A DNA stretch of 18,858 nt from CAVZKK01 sp964573475. Its GTDB lineage: Archaea > Thermoproteota > Bathyarchaeia > Bathyarchaeales > Bathycorpusculaceae. Positions 1 to 7,709 of this stretch are shown in pieces. The notes below the pieces were generated by a model. The model was not told where the DNA came from. It was given only the letters and a program-made list of their open reading frames with translations, and did not search any database. Location of the stretch: NCBI GenBank assembly GCA_964573475.1, contig CAZNJT010000023.1, forward strand, positions 1-18,858, read 5' to 3'. How positions within the stretch are numbered: the stretch's first letter is position 1; every line of letters starts with the position of its first letter. The position numbers were made by a program, and so were the translations under genes.

Positions 1-2
1 CT

Positions 3-131
3 TTTAGAATTCTTGGAAAAATGCATCCGAAAGAGGATGAGTTTTACATGGACCTCTTGAAGGCGAAAATTCAGTATTTAAGAACAAGAGAATACTGGGA
101 AGACAGAAAAAACCGCGAAAATTTACACTAA
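3..131 (+). CDS. C-terminal end of an unknown protein (partial)
   Basis: An open frame runs in from the left edge for 42 codons and stops with TAA at 129-131. The visible tail is highly charged and probably helical, ending in TREYWEDRKNRENLH. It converges on the minus-strand gene ending at 145, leaving only 13 bases between the two stops, as expected for a real gene end in this compact genome. No motif identifies the family; the N-terminus lies outside the window. Confidence 0.5.
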   Translation, partial: FRILGKMHPKEDEFYMDLLKAKIQYLRTREYWEDRKNRENLH

Positions 132-144
132 ACTTTATCCTCGT

Positions 145-1182
145 TTAGCTGTAGATACTTTTTATCAAATTGTAGGCTTTTTCTTCCATTTCCGTTATTG
201 CCGAAAGCATAGCTGGAATTTCACTTCTTTTGTCCTCTTTCTGATCTAGGTAATCTAAAACCGTATGACATAAACGCTTTATTTGTTGCCCAGAATTGTG
301 GAAGTAACTCGATAGTTGCTCTAATTTTGGATTCTTGGCAATATTTGCAAGTTCTTTCAATAAGAGAGAAAATTCTTTCCTACTGGCTGTGAAATTGTCT
401 ATTTCTCTGCTTAAAGTTGGCGGAACGTTAGCGAACATGGTTAGGATTTGGAGCGCAAGAACATAATCATCTTTATCCATCAAATTCTTCCAGCTTGAAA
501 ATTCCGCTGAAAGCTTCCTTATGCCCGGTGCCCCGAAATTTCTGATAGGCGGATTCAGCATTTGATTTGCTTTATGCAATAACCCTTTTCTTGTTAGTTC
601 GTCTAAACTTTGACCTACCCTCGGAATTGAGAACTCTATTACAGAGTTTCTTCTCAGATATCCCTTTTCGTCAGTTTGCCACGCATGTTCCAGATTTTCA
701 TAGCTCAAACTCTGTAACTCTTCATAATTACAGTCGTAAAGGTAAACTCTTTTAGCTGAATCGTCATACCCAACAACAAGAACGAAGTGTGCAGTTGCAT
801 GAAGCTTCATGAAGAATTCATGGTAGCCTAGATGAAACATGTCAAGCGGACCAACAACTACAGGATTTCCCTCGTCAATGTTTTTCCTCAGAATTTTCAT
901 AGCCCTTGCGAAACTTCCCCCTTCATTCTCAATTTTAATATCAATTCCGAAAATTTCTTTCAAATTCTTGTATTGAACTTTGATGGATGGACCCCAAAAA
1001 ACCATGTAGGGAGGTTTAGCGTGCTTAAACTTGAGATAAACGAAGCCAGCCATTCCACTGAGGATCATCATAAATTCGCAGGGTAATTTCTGGCTTGTTT
1101 TCAACTCGTAAACGTCGTTTATTCCATTAACCATACACGTATATTTACAAACCGAATGCGGGACTTCTATTAGTTTTGACAT
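145..1182 (-). CDS. BtrH N-terminal-domain-like protein (C39/papain-like fold) with DUF4872-like C-terminus
   Basis: This 345-residue protein resembles the butirosin BtrH family. Near the N-terminus, PHSVCKYTCMVNGINDVYE fits the family pattern of a Cys followed by a TNAL-like helix, making C16 the likely nucleophile. AHFVLVVGYDD supplies H132 and the strand VYLYDCNYE supplies D150, giving a C/H/D arrangement. The C-terminal half (about 190-345) is helical, as in DUF4872-type tails. BtrH transfers an acyl group from a carrier protein to an amine; homologues may be acyltransferases or peptidases, so the substrate here is unknown. I chose ATG 1182 because the family motif starts just after it. 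A GTG at 1287 in the same frame overlaps the upstream stop (GTGA) and would add 35 hydrophobic residues. It follows the M29-like gene and is probably co-transcribed with it. Confidence 0.7.
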   Translation of the reverse strand: MSKLIEVPHSVCKYTCMVNGINDVYELKTSQKLPCEFMMILSGMAGFVYLKFKHAKPPYMVFWGPSIKVQYKNLKEIFGIDIKIENEGGSFARAMKILRKNIDEGNPVVVGPLDMFHLGYHEFFMKLHATAHFVLVVGYDDSAKRVYLYDCNYEELQSLSYENLEHAWQTDEKGYLRRNSVIEFSIPRVGQSLDELTRKGLLHKANQMLNPPIRNFGAPGIRKLSAEFSSWKNLMDKDDYVLALQILTMFANVPPTLSREIDNFTASRKEFSLLLKELANIAKNPKLEQLSSYFHNSGQQIKRLCHTVLDYLDQKEDKRSEIPAMLSAITEMEEKAYNLIKSIYS

Positions 1183-1283
1183 TTTGCATAGACCTACTAA
1201 AGGCAAAGATTCAAGATTTCCGAACACGGATACGTTGGGAAAACAGAGGAAGAGCTGTGTTATGACGAAGTGCTGAAAATGCT

Positions 1284-2375
1284 TCACTTTAGCGATATTC
1301 GCCCGTTTTTGATTATTGTTTTTCCACCAATTTTAAGTGTTGCCTTGCTCACTGTCGCAGCTATGCCAAATGATGAGCTGTTCTTTCCGCCGATATACTC
1401 GTTGTCTCCGATGCCTATTTGAACGGCGCCTTCAACGATGTAATCCATCAGATACCCGTACTCTGCTTTGGGGTTTAACCCTATTTGCAGATAGCCTATC
1501 TTATCTTTGTCTCCAGAAGCTTTCTCGAACTGCTTGGAAATAGGTTCCAGATTTTTCTTCGCTGTCATCGAGGTTAATTTTCCTTTTTTGAATCCCCATT
1601 TGATGCCTGATACGTTTAAGCCCATGTTCTGCAGTGGTCGGTCGAAGATTATTTTTCCGTTTCCGCTTGTTTCAAGTATGGTTGTTAGCACGGATCCGGC
1701 TGGCAGTTGTGCGTCAAGGGACTTTTTTGTGATGTCTTTTTTGTCGATTATTCCATCGTCGACGTGAACAGGTCTTTTGGCCAGCTCGAAAGTGAGGTTC
1801 GTTCCATTTGGTGCCGTCAGATGTGCTGTGTGGCTTTTTTCAAGGATTGCTGCGATGCCACATCCCACTTTCGCTATTTTCTTCAGATCCATTGTTAAAG
1901 CGTTGTTCACTACTTTTTTCCATTTTCCGAAGTTGAAACCATAGACTTTGGCTCTCTCTGCGGTTAATAGTGCTAATGGAAGACTAACGTTTCTGATTTT
2001 TCTCTCTATGTTTCTTGGATAATGTGCTTTTCTTTCTCCTTCGCCCCAAGCGTTGACTTTTGAAGGAGACAGTTTTTTCAAGCCTTCAGGGTTTTTTGGA
2101 CCAAACAAGTTGATTGTTGCTGTTTCTGCTTCGGTGAATGCTTGGCATATTTTTGAAGGAATTTGCAGGCTTTCTTCTGATAGTTCTCTGAGTAGTCCAT
2201 AGTAGTACTCGTCGGTCCAGAGGGATACCATCGCGTCTGCGCCTTGTTTGAAGCATTCGACTGCCATAGCATTAGCCACATCTATTGTGTGATCCCAAGT
2301 TGTAATGATAACGACATCACTTGAGTTAATTCCCAATGAGTCTCTAACAACTATTCTTGCCAATTCCTCATACAA
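1284..2375 (-). CDS. M29 aminopeptidase-like protein lacking the metal ligands
   Basis: The 363 residues follow the architecture of the M29 (AmpS/PepS/aminopeptidase T) family: an N-terminal alpha/beta domain beginning LYEELARIVVRDSLGINSSDVVIITT, then the C-terminal domain with PAGSVLTTILE, IGYLQIGLNP, VQIGIGDN, GGKNSSSF and a final GGKTIIKNGRI strand. Active M29 enzymes carry a Glu in PxGEV, a Glu in LGE, a Glu in DE, a His in xHIALG and His/Asp in HxD. Here these positions are Ser, Tyr, Tyr, Gln and Phe/Gly-Ile-Ala, so a dinuclear metal site looks impossible. The protein is probably not an aminopeptidase and may bind peptide or serve as a scaffold. Start: TTG at 2373-2375, seven bases after a strong GGGGGTGAT. 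Upstream in-frame codons to 2510 run through the promoter and look non-coding. It is first in an operon with the BtrH-like gene. Confidence 0.75.
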   Translation of the reverse strand: MYEELARIVVRDSLGINSSDVVIITTWDHTIDVANAMAVECFKQGADAMVSLWTDEYYYGLLRELSEESLQIPSKICQAFTEAETATINLFGPKNPEGLKKLSPSKVNAWGEGERKAHYPRNIERKIRNVSLPLALLTAERAKVYGFNFGKWKKVVNNALTMDLKKIAKVGCGIAAILEKSHTAHLTAPNGTNLTFELAKRPVHVDDGIIDKKDITKKSLDAQLPAGSVLTTILETSGNGKIIFDRPLQNMGLNVSGIKWGFKKGKLTSMTAKKNLEPISKQFEKASGDKDKIGYLQIGLNPKAEYGYLMDYIVEGAVQIGIGDNEYIGGKNSSSFGIAATVSKATLKIGGKTIIKNGRISLK

Positions 2376-2382
2376 TGCACTT

Positions 2383-2425
2383 ATCACCCCCAGAAAAGAG
2401 AATCGTACGACCCTACTTATAAAAC
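2383..2425 (-). promoter_or_regulatory. TATA box and Shine-Dalgarno for the M29-like/BtrH-like operon
   Basis: On the minus strand GTTTTATAAG (2425-2416) is a good archaeal TATA box. About 26 bases downstream, transcription would begin just before GGGGGTGAT (2391-2383), which sits 7 bases before the TTG start. This spacing decides the start codon and implies a very short leader. Confidence 0.6.
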
Positions 2426-2531
2426 ATAAGAGCGGCAAGCTACAGTCCGACTGCCTGTTCAATCTATGTAAGGGGGGTCTAGTCACTGAGAGCAGAGAGA
2501 GGGCCTTCATAAGAGTTTGAAGCGTTAACCC

Positions 2532-2539
2532 TTAATAAT
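2532..2539 (+). promoter_or_regulatory. Candidate TATA box for the APC permease
   Basis: TTAATAAT lies about 40 bases before the permease ATG (2577), placing the likely transcription start near 2562 and leaving a leader of about 15 bases. A weak GGTG (2568-2571) precedes the start. The region 2426-2531 separates the two divergent promoters. Confidence 0.35.
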
Positions 2540-2576
2540 ATGACGTCTTTAGAACAGCTTTTGAATTGGTGTCAAA

Positions 2577-3848
2577 ATGAGCGAAAAGAGCGCTGAACAG
2601 CCACACCTTAAGCCAACTTTAGGCTTATTTGATGCTACTGCCATAAGTGTTGGCGCAATCATCGGAGCAGGCATATTCGTCGTAACAGGTATTGCTGCAG
2701 GCTTAGCCGGTTCAGCGCTAATAGTTTCCATGGTTATAGCCGCTGTCATCTCCCTGTTCACTGCGTTAAGCTTCGCTGAACTAACAGCATGGCAACCAAA
2801 AGAAGGAAGCATTTACGAATACACATACCAACTAATCTCTCCATTCGCAGGCTTCTTAACAGGCTGGATGTGGATATTATCCAACACATTCGCTGGCGCT
2901 GCTGTCTCGCTAGGCTTTGCCCACTACCTAACGGCCTTATTTCCAATTTTACCAGCCAACTGGATTGCAGCCATTCTCTGTATAGCCTTTACGATGATCA
3001 ACTTCTTTGGCATACGCCAATCAGCCCTCATAAACAATTTTCTTGTCGCAGCCAAACTGCTTATCTTGGCATTCTTCATTATTTTAGGCGTAGCATACAT
3101 TAACCCATCAAATTTCACACTTTTTGCTCCCTTTCAAGTTGGAGTGTTTTACGGCGCATGCTACATTTTCTTCGCCTATGGCGGCTTCGCAAGAGTAGCC
3201 GTAATAGCAGAAGAAGTCAAAGACGCAAAAAGAAACGTTCCAAGAGCCATACTGCTTTCGCTGATAATATCCACAGTAGTTTACATACTTGTCGGCGTGA
3301 TAGCTGTCGGACTCGTAGGAGCTCCTAAACTGTCAGACCCAAATTCACCAGCCTTAACTCACGCTATAAGCGCCACGGGAAACGCAACTGCCGTTTACAT
3401 AGTCTCCGCTGGAGGATTATTAGCAACCGCAAGCGTGCTACTCACATCTATTCTAGGAGTTTCCCGCATGGCATATGCAATGGCAAGAAGAAAAGACATC
3501 CCACAAACCCTAAGCAAACTACACCCAAGATACAACACACCCTACTATTCAATCTGGATAATAGGCGCTTTAATGACATTACTCGCCTTATTTATAGACC
3601 TTACAAAAGTAGTAGCCATAAGCACCTTCGCATTGCTCTTCTATTACGCTTTTGCCAATGTCTCCGCTCTACGATTAAAAGTTCAAAAAAGACTTTACCC
3701 ACAGTTTGTGCCAGTCTTAGGCGCAATCACCTGCCTTGCACTGTTAATCTTCATTCTTTTCGCTTCACCACAAGCATGGATTATAGGAGCGGCAGGATTA
3801 GCAACGGGCATGATTTGTTACTGGGCAAAAAAGCATTTCACTAAATAA
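2577..3848 (+). CDS. APC-superfamily amino acid permease
   Basis: A 423-residue integral membrane protein with about 12 hydrophobic segments. The first segment carries the APC signature GAIIGAGIFVVTG (26-38), the conserved substrate-binding unwound helix. It is followed by FAELTAWQPKEGSIYEYTYQLISPFAGFLTGW, typical of the basic amino acid/polyamine/cationic transporter branch. FFAYGGFARVAVIAEEVKDAKRNVPRAI matches the helix 6 plus loop motif of the family. Length is normal. It should import or exchange an amino acid across the cytoplasmic membrane using an ion or substrate gradient; the substrate cannot be read from sequence. It is transcribed alone, divergent from the M29-like operon and convergent with the hdrA gene 36 bases away. 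Confidence 0.88.
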   Translation: MSEKSAEQPHLKPTLGLFDATAISVGAIIGAGIFVVTGIAAGLAGSALIVSMVIAAVISLFTALSFAELTAWQPKEGSIYEYTYQLISPFAGFLTGWMWILSNTFAGAAVSLGFAHYLTALFPILPANWIAAILCIAFTMINFFGIRQSALINNFLVAAKLLILAFFIILGVAYINPSNFTLFAPFQVGVFYGACYIFFAYGGFARVAVIAEEVKDAKRNVPRAILLSLIISTVVYILVGVIAVGLVGAPKLSDPNSPALTHAISATGNATAVYIVSAGGLLATASVLLTSILGVSRMAYAMARRKDIPQTLSKLHPRYNTPYYSIWIIGALMTLLALFIDLTKVVAISTFALLFYYAFANVSALRLKVQKRLYPQFVPVLGAITCLALLIFILFASPQAWIIGAAGLATGMICYWAKKHFTK

Positions 3849-3884
3849 GAGTATTTATAGAGGGGCTATAGTTCTTTCGAGAGG

Positions 3885-6329
3885 TTATTTCTGCTCTTTC
3901 CTTTTCAACATATTCTCCAATATTGGACGCAGCTTCTCGTTTTCTGCTTTAATCCTATCCTTGCCCAAAGCATGCATTTGCTCAGTCATCTCTCTAACAA
4001 TTTCCGCAAATTTCACGCCTTCAGCAGCAGAAACATATTCCACACGAAACCGTTCTGGACTTAAGCCAAGCTTATGCAGCATCGGTGCCAAAGCATCCAT
4101 TCTGGCTTTCATTTTCCAGTTTCCGCTTATGTAGTGGCAGTCGTAGGGCAAGTGGCACGCGCCGACCAGAACGATGCCAGCCCCCAACCTTAAAGCTTCT
4201 AAGACAAAATCGCGGTCAACCCTTCCTGAACACATAACTCTTATCGGGCGTATTGTCGAGGGATATTCAAATCTGCTTGTACCCGCCAAGTCTGCTCCTG
4301 CATAGCTACACCAGTTGCACAAGAACGCCAAAATCTTGTCTTCCGGATTTGTTTCTAGGGCTGCTCTTATTTGGGCAAATATTTGAGCGTCTGTGAAGTG
4401 CATTTGCATTATGGCATCTGCAGGGCATTCTGCTACGCATGTTCCGCACCCGTGGCACATGGCTGTTATTACTTGCGCTGGCTGTTTTTCTTCTGCTTTT
4501 ATTGCTCCGTACGGGCATCGTTCAGCGCATATGCCACATTTACTATTGACATTTCTGCATTTACTCGGGTCTACAACAGCAATTATTGGTTCGATTTTCC
4601 ATTTTGGCTTTGAAAGCACTGTAGCAGCTCTTGACGCTGCACCGCTGCCTTGTGAAACGCTGTAGGGTATGTCCTTTAGTCCTTGGCATGCCCCGGCTAA
4701 GAATATTCCATCAGTAGGCGCGTCTATCGGTTTGAGCTTGGGGTGGCTTTCCATGAAAAAGCCGTCTGCTCCCCGTGTCAGATTGAGTATTCGTGCTGTT
4801 TCCTCTGTACCCTTCTTGGGTATGGCTGCAGTTGCCAGAACAACCATCTCAGCCTCAACCTCTATGGGTTGACCAAGCGTCATGTCCTCAGCGTGTATAA
4901 TCAAGTTCCTTGTTTCTGGGACTTCCAAAATTCGGCTTACCCTTCCGCGAACAAAGTTTACGCCGAGTTCTCTTGCACGTTGATAAAATTCCTCATAGCC
5001 TTTAAAGTTGCTCCGCATGTCCATGTAGAAAACGTAGACTTCCACGTCTTCCTTATACTTCTCCTTAAGCTGAACCACATGCTTCAAAGTGTACATACAG
5101 CAGAAGTTTGAACAATATGGATACTTGTTTGCGTCACGCGATCCAACACATTGAATGAAAGCTACGCTGTGTGGTTTCTGTCCATCTGAAGCCCTAACAA
5201 CCTTTCCTGCAGTTGGACCGGCAGCAAGTATGAGTCTTTCAAACTCGAGGGACGTGATTACGTTTGTGTATTTTCCATATCCTAAAAGCGGATTATCATA
5301 GGGCAAGTATATGTCATAGCCTGTCGCCACAATTATTGCACCCACATCCACCTCTATTTCTTCTGGTTGCTGCTCAAAGTTTATGGCTTGTCTAGCCCCA
5401 CAAGCGTCAACACACTTGTAGCATTCGATACAATAATCTTTGTTTATCGTGTAATCGAGTGGAACTGCTTGGTCGAAGGGTGCCGATATGGCTTTTCTAA
5501 CACCTAGACTCATGTCCCACTCATTTGGATATTCAATTGGACAGACATCCTTGCATTCACCACAACCAGTGCAGTTCTCAGCAATCACGTAACGAGGGTT
5601 TTTCCGAATCTTAACTTTAAAATTACCTATAAAACCGCTTACACTCAACAAATCAGCATACGGTATTATTTCAATATTGGGATGCCGCCCAACATCAACC
5701 ATTTTTGGTCCTTCAATGCATATGGAACAGTCAAGAGTTGGAAAAGTTTTATCCAGCTGTGCCATGTGACCTCCTATGCTTTCCCCCTTTTCAAGCAAGT
5801 ACACCTTGAAGCCCATTTCCGCCAAGTCCAGAGCAGCGTTCATTCCAGCTATGCCGCCGCCTACGACTAATGCCTTGTTGGTTACTGGAACCTCTATGGT
5901 TTGAAGAGGTCGTAGTAGCCTTGATTTTGCAACAGCCATTTTTATAAGGTCTTTAGCTTTTTCTGTTGCCTCTTTTGGCGTGCTTGGATGGCACCAAGAT
6001 GAGAATTCGCGAATGTTTGCCATTTCAAAAAGAAACGGGTTCAAGTTAACATCAGAAACTGTTCTTCGGAATGTTGGTTCATGCATTCTTGGAGAGCACG
6101 CTGCCACAACAACACGGTTGAGCTTATGCTCCTTTATCGCCTTTCTTATTTCCTCTTGTCCCGGATCTGCACATGTGTAGCGATTGTCTTTAACATAAAT
6201 GACGTTTGGCAGAGTTTTTGCATATTCAACAAGTTCTTTGATGTCCAACACGCCTGCAATATTTAAGCCGCAGTGGCATATGAAAACGCCTATTCTTGGC
6301 TCTTCAGCTTCAACTTTCTTTTCAGCCAT
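3885..6329 (-). CDS. hdrA: HdrA-MvhD fusion: CoB-CoM heterodisulfide reductase subunit A-like flavin/iron-sulfur protein
   Basis: This 814-residue cytoplasmic redox protein has the HdrA layout. An N-terminal domain (about 11-140) begins RIGVFICHCG. A thioredoxin-reductase-like FAD domain starts with VVGGGIAG (155-162) and contains the HdrA hallmark LDCSICIEGPKM (199-210). An inserted ferredoxin pair has cysteines at 253-263 and 300-310. The cysteine-rich stretch CVGSRD...CSNFCCMY lies at 394-413, and a second two-cluster ferredoxin domain at 591-640. Residues 668-790 form an MvhD domain (CNWCSYAGAD, CSGRVD, CHLPYDCHY), usually a separate [2Fe-2S] subunit linking HdrA to hydrogenase or formate dehydrogenase. 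The fusion suggests direct electron delivery to the bifurcating flavin. GGGAG lies upstream of the ATG, inside the end of the polyferredoxin gene; the two genes are one base apart and translationally coupled. No hdrB or hdrC is in the window. Confidence 0.9.
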   Translation of the reverse strand: MAEKKVEAEEPRIGVFICHCGLNIAGVLDIKELVEYAKTLPNVIYVKDNRYTCADPGQEEIRKAIKEHKLNRVVVAACSPRMHEPTFRRTVSDVNLNPFLFEMANIREFSSWCHPSTPKEATEKAKDLIKMAVAKSRLLRPLQTIEVPVTNKALVVGGGIAGMNAALDLAEMGFKVYLLEKGESIGGHMAQLDKTFPTLDCSICIEGPKMVDVGRHPNIEIIPYADLLSVSGFIGNFKVKIRKNPRYVIAENCTGCGECKDVCPIEYPNEWDMSLGVRKAISAPFDQAVPLDYTINKDYCIECYKCVDACGARQAINFEQQPEEIEVDVGAIIVATGYDIYLPYDNPLLGYGKYTNVITSLEFERLILAAGPTAGKVVRASDGQKPHSVAFIQCVGSRDANKYPYCSNFCCMYTLKHVVQLKEKYKEDVEVYVFYMDMRSNFKGYEEFYQRARELGVNFVRGRVSRILEVPETRNLIIHAEDMTLGQPIEVEAEMVVLATAAIPKKGTEETARILNLTRGADGFFMESHPKLKPIDAPTDGIFLAGACQGLKDIPYSVSQGSGAASRAATVLSKPKWKIEPIIAVVDPSKCRNVNSKCGICAERCPYGAIKAEEKQPAQVITAMCHGCGTCVAECPADAIMQMHFTDAQIFAQIRAALETNPEDKILAFLCNWCSYAGADLAGTSRFEYPSTIRPIRVMCSGRVDRDFVLEALRLGAGIVLVGACHLPYDCHYISGNWKMKARMDALAPMLHKLGLSPERFRVEYVSAAEGVKFAEIVREMTEQMHALGKDRIKAENEKLRPILENMLKRKEQK

Positions 6330-6330
6330 G

Positions 6331-7269
6331 TTATGCTCCCTTCCATCCTAATCTCTTCTCTACGGATTCCATCAGTTTCCGAGAGCCTTTAGCCTTCAAC
6401 TCTTTAGTCATCTCAATCGGTGAAGCTATTTTTTCCAGCGCTTTGTTCCACGTTCCAGAACGGATAGGCGTGTGGCTTATTTTGGTTCGCTTAAGTTCTA
6501 AGGCTTCCTGAGCGGGGCAAACAACTTTGCACGCTCCGCAGTAAACGCAAAACATTTCGTTTACGTGCACTTTTTTATCTTCGTCAGAAAGGTAAAGTGC
6601 TCCAGTTATTGGGCATACGTCCAAGCAGTCTGTGCAGCCTTCAGGACATTTTTCTGGGTGAATGAGGATTTTTCCCTGAATAAATTTTCGCACGTGAATG
6701 ATGCCTTCTGGGCATTTGAATTCGCAGATTCTGCAACATGGGCAACGCTCTTTTTCAATATCAATTTTAACTTGAAGTTTCGCCCTCTTCTTTTTGGTTA
6801 CTTTTTCAACAACTTTTCCATCAGCCGTTAGCCTTGTTACTTTGATTAAATCTAGGGGGCATGCTTCTTCGCATTCCACACAGTCTGCGGGGCATTTGCT
6901 TGTATCCACTTGAATGTCGCGAATTAATTGTGGGAAGCTTTCCTTCTCAATCACTGAAAGGATATGTTCTCCGTTTACTGTTACTTTTATTGCTCCGTAT
7001 GGGCATAGTATGTCGCATATTCCACAAAAGTTGCATTTTGTCAAATCAACGTCGATTTTGGCTTTTTTAGCCTTTTCTCCTTGAATTTTAGGGTGTTTTT
7101 CAATTTTAATAGCCTCTTTTGGACAAGCCAAAGCGCAGATTTGACAGCCTACGCAAAGGTTTTTGTCAAGGGCTAACTTGTAATTTTTAACGTGCAAAAC
7201 CCATTCTAACGTTAATGCCTTCGCCGTATCTGTTTTTGTTGTTTTTAACGGCAACCGATTAACCGCCAA
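6331..7269 (-). CDS. Polyferredoxin with six [4Fe-4S] motifs (FwdF/MvhB-like)
   Basis: The 312-residue protein is built from six CxxCxxC...CP-type cluster motifs at about residues 39-49, 79-89, 126-137, 176-186, 208-219 and 241-251. Two of them have the CPxxCxxCxxxCP form seen in FwdF-type polyferredoxins (CPADCVECEEACP and CPEGCTDCLDVCP). Such proteins act as electron wires between a reductase and an HdrA or formylmethanofuran dehydrogenase complex. The basic, cysteine-free tail (about 255-312) could be a docking region. It lies directly upstream of and coupled to hdrA, so it probably donates or accepts electrons at HdrA-MvhD. Start TTG 7269 is preferred because the stretch before the first cluster looks coding; no good ribosome site is present, fitting a near-leaderless transcript from the TATA box at 7301-7309. 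A TTG about 24 codons further in is possible. Confidence 0.85.
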   Translation of the reverse strand: MAVNRLPLKTTKTDTAKALTLEWVLHVKNYKLALDKNLCVGCQICALACPKEAIKIEKHPKIQGEKAKKAKIDVDLTKCNFCGICDILCPYGAIKVTVNGEHILSVIEKESFPQLIRDIQVDTSKCPADCVECEEACPLDLIKVTRLTADGKVVEKVTKKKRAKLQVKIDIEKERCPCCRICEFKCPEGIIHVRKFIQGKILIHPEKCPEGCTDCLDVCPITGALYLSDEDKKVHVNEMFCVYCGACKVVCPAQEALELKRTKISHTPIRSGTWNKALEKIASPIEMTKELKAKGSRKLMESVEKRLGWKGA

Positions 7270-7288
7270 ATTACATCTTTATGATGTG

Positions 7289-7314
7289 TTAGCCATAGTT
7301 GAAATATAGCCTAT
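7289..7314 (-). repeat. Inverted repeat arm 1 (promoter-containing)
   Basis: Read on the minus strand, these 26 bases match the plus strand at 7400-7425 at 22 positions. The shared core is GGYTATATTTCAACYATG. The arm contains the TATA box of the redox operon. Confidence 0.6.
7301..7309 (-). promoter_or_regulatory. TATA box of the polyferredoxin-hdrA operon
   Basis: On the minus strand CTATATTTC is centred about 36 bases before the TTG at 7269, giving a leader of about 10 bases. It lies inside one arm of the 26-bp inverted repeat, so a factor binding the repeat would compete with or recruit the basal transcription factors. Confidence 0.5.
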
Positions 7315-7399
7315 TAGCATTTATCTGGAGTGAAAGTATTGCACTTCTCATACGTTTTCCCTTTCTAATTTTAAGAGTCCTGCTTTGTTTTTCCGTTTG

Positions 7400-7425
7400 A
7401 TAGGTTATATTTCAACCATGCTTAA
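7400..7425 (+). repeat. Inverted repeat arm 2 (promoter-like)
   Basis: This is the plus-strand copy of the element at 7289-7314, with 22 of 26 positions identical and the same TATATTTCAAC core. It points toward 7440, where only a 24-codon frame (MLNLSYKCC..., ending 7514) is found. It may be a promoter for a small RNA or peptide, or an operator half. Confidence 0.55.
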
Positions 7426-7601
7426 TGGAGTAGTTTGAGATGTTGAATTTATCATATAAATGTTGCTTGTGCTTTGGCTTACTTTCTCTCATGGACTCAA
7501 AGAGTTTAAGATAATCTTACAAGCTTAGCTTTCTGCTTTTCCCACATCATTAACCTCTAGATGGCATACTAAGCCAAGCTTTCCTATAACTGGATTCACA
7601 A

Positions 7602-7648
7602 GCATTCCAGGGACTTTATAGAAAGAAACATCCACAAATGTTTAGGTA
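7602..7648 (+). repeat. Direct repeat copy A (upstream of the Cren7-like gene)
   Basis: These bases resemble 7923-7969: CATTC, ACTTTATAGAAAGAAA and CACAA..ATGTTTAG recur in the same order. About 27 of the first 37 positions agree, most differences are transitions, and there is one 3-base gap. The copy includes the TATA box of the downstream gene. Confidence 0.45.
7614..7621 (+). promoter_or_regulatory. TATA box for the Cren7-like gene
   Basis: CTTTATAG precedes a likely transcription start near 7640-7645. This would leave about 15 bases before ATG 7659 and about 65 before ATG 7710. Confidence 0.4.
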
Positions 7649-7709
7649 GGTACCCCTAATGGAAAGTGTTTTATCCTTATTAGGATGTAATGTTTCAAAA
7701 GGGAAGTTT

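Larger units (their letters stand above)
7270..7709. other. 440-bp intergenic region with inverted promoter repeat
   Basis: This gap between the polyferredoxin gene and the small zinc protein holds the inverted repeat (7289-7314 / 7400-7425), the TATA box of the redox operon, and the promoter and leader of the zinc protein from about 7602. A short hairpin, ATCCT-TATT-AGGAT (7674-7687), lies in that leader. Between about 7430 and 7600 I see no convincing coding frame, tRNA or repeat; the region is AT-rich and could encode an untranslated RNA. Confidence 0.5.

Noticed and set aside
1284..2510. Using the long form of the M29-like protein (start at 2510)
   Set aside because: The first 45 codons cover the TATA box and Shine-Dalgarno, encode a non-family sequence, and a well-placed TTG with GGGGGTGAT explains the start.
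4371..5111. Plus-strand open frames across the hdrA gene
   Set aside because: They are antisense shadows of a strongly conserved minus-strand gene and have no promoter, ribosome site or recognisable domain.
6689..6698. Second CACGTG core that might be another parS site
   Set aside because: The flanks do not follow TGTT...AACA and it falls inside the polyferredoxin coding sequence; it is explained by a His-Val codon pair.
7440..7514. 24-codon frame after the plus-strand inverted repeat arm as a gene
   Set aside because: Too short and without a ribosome site or recognisable motif; kept only as part of the promoter-repeat observation.
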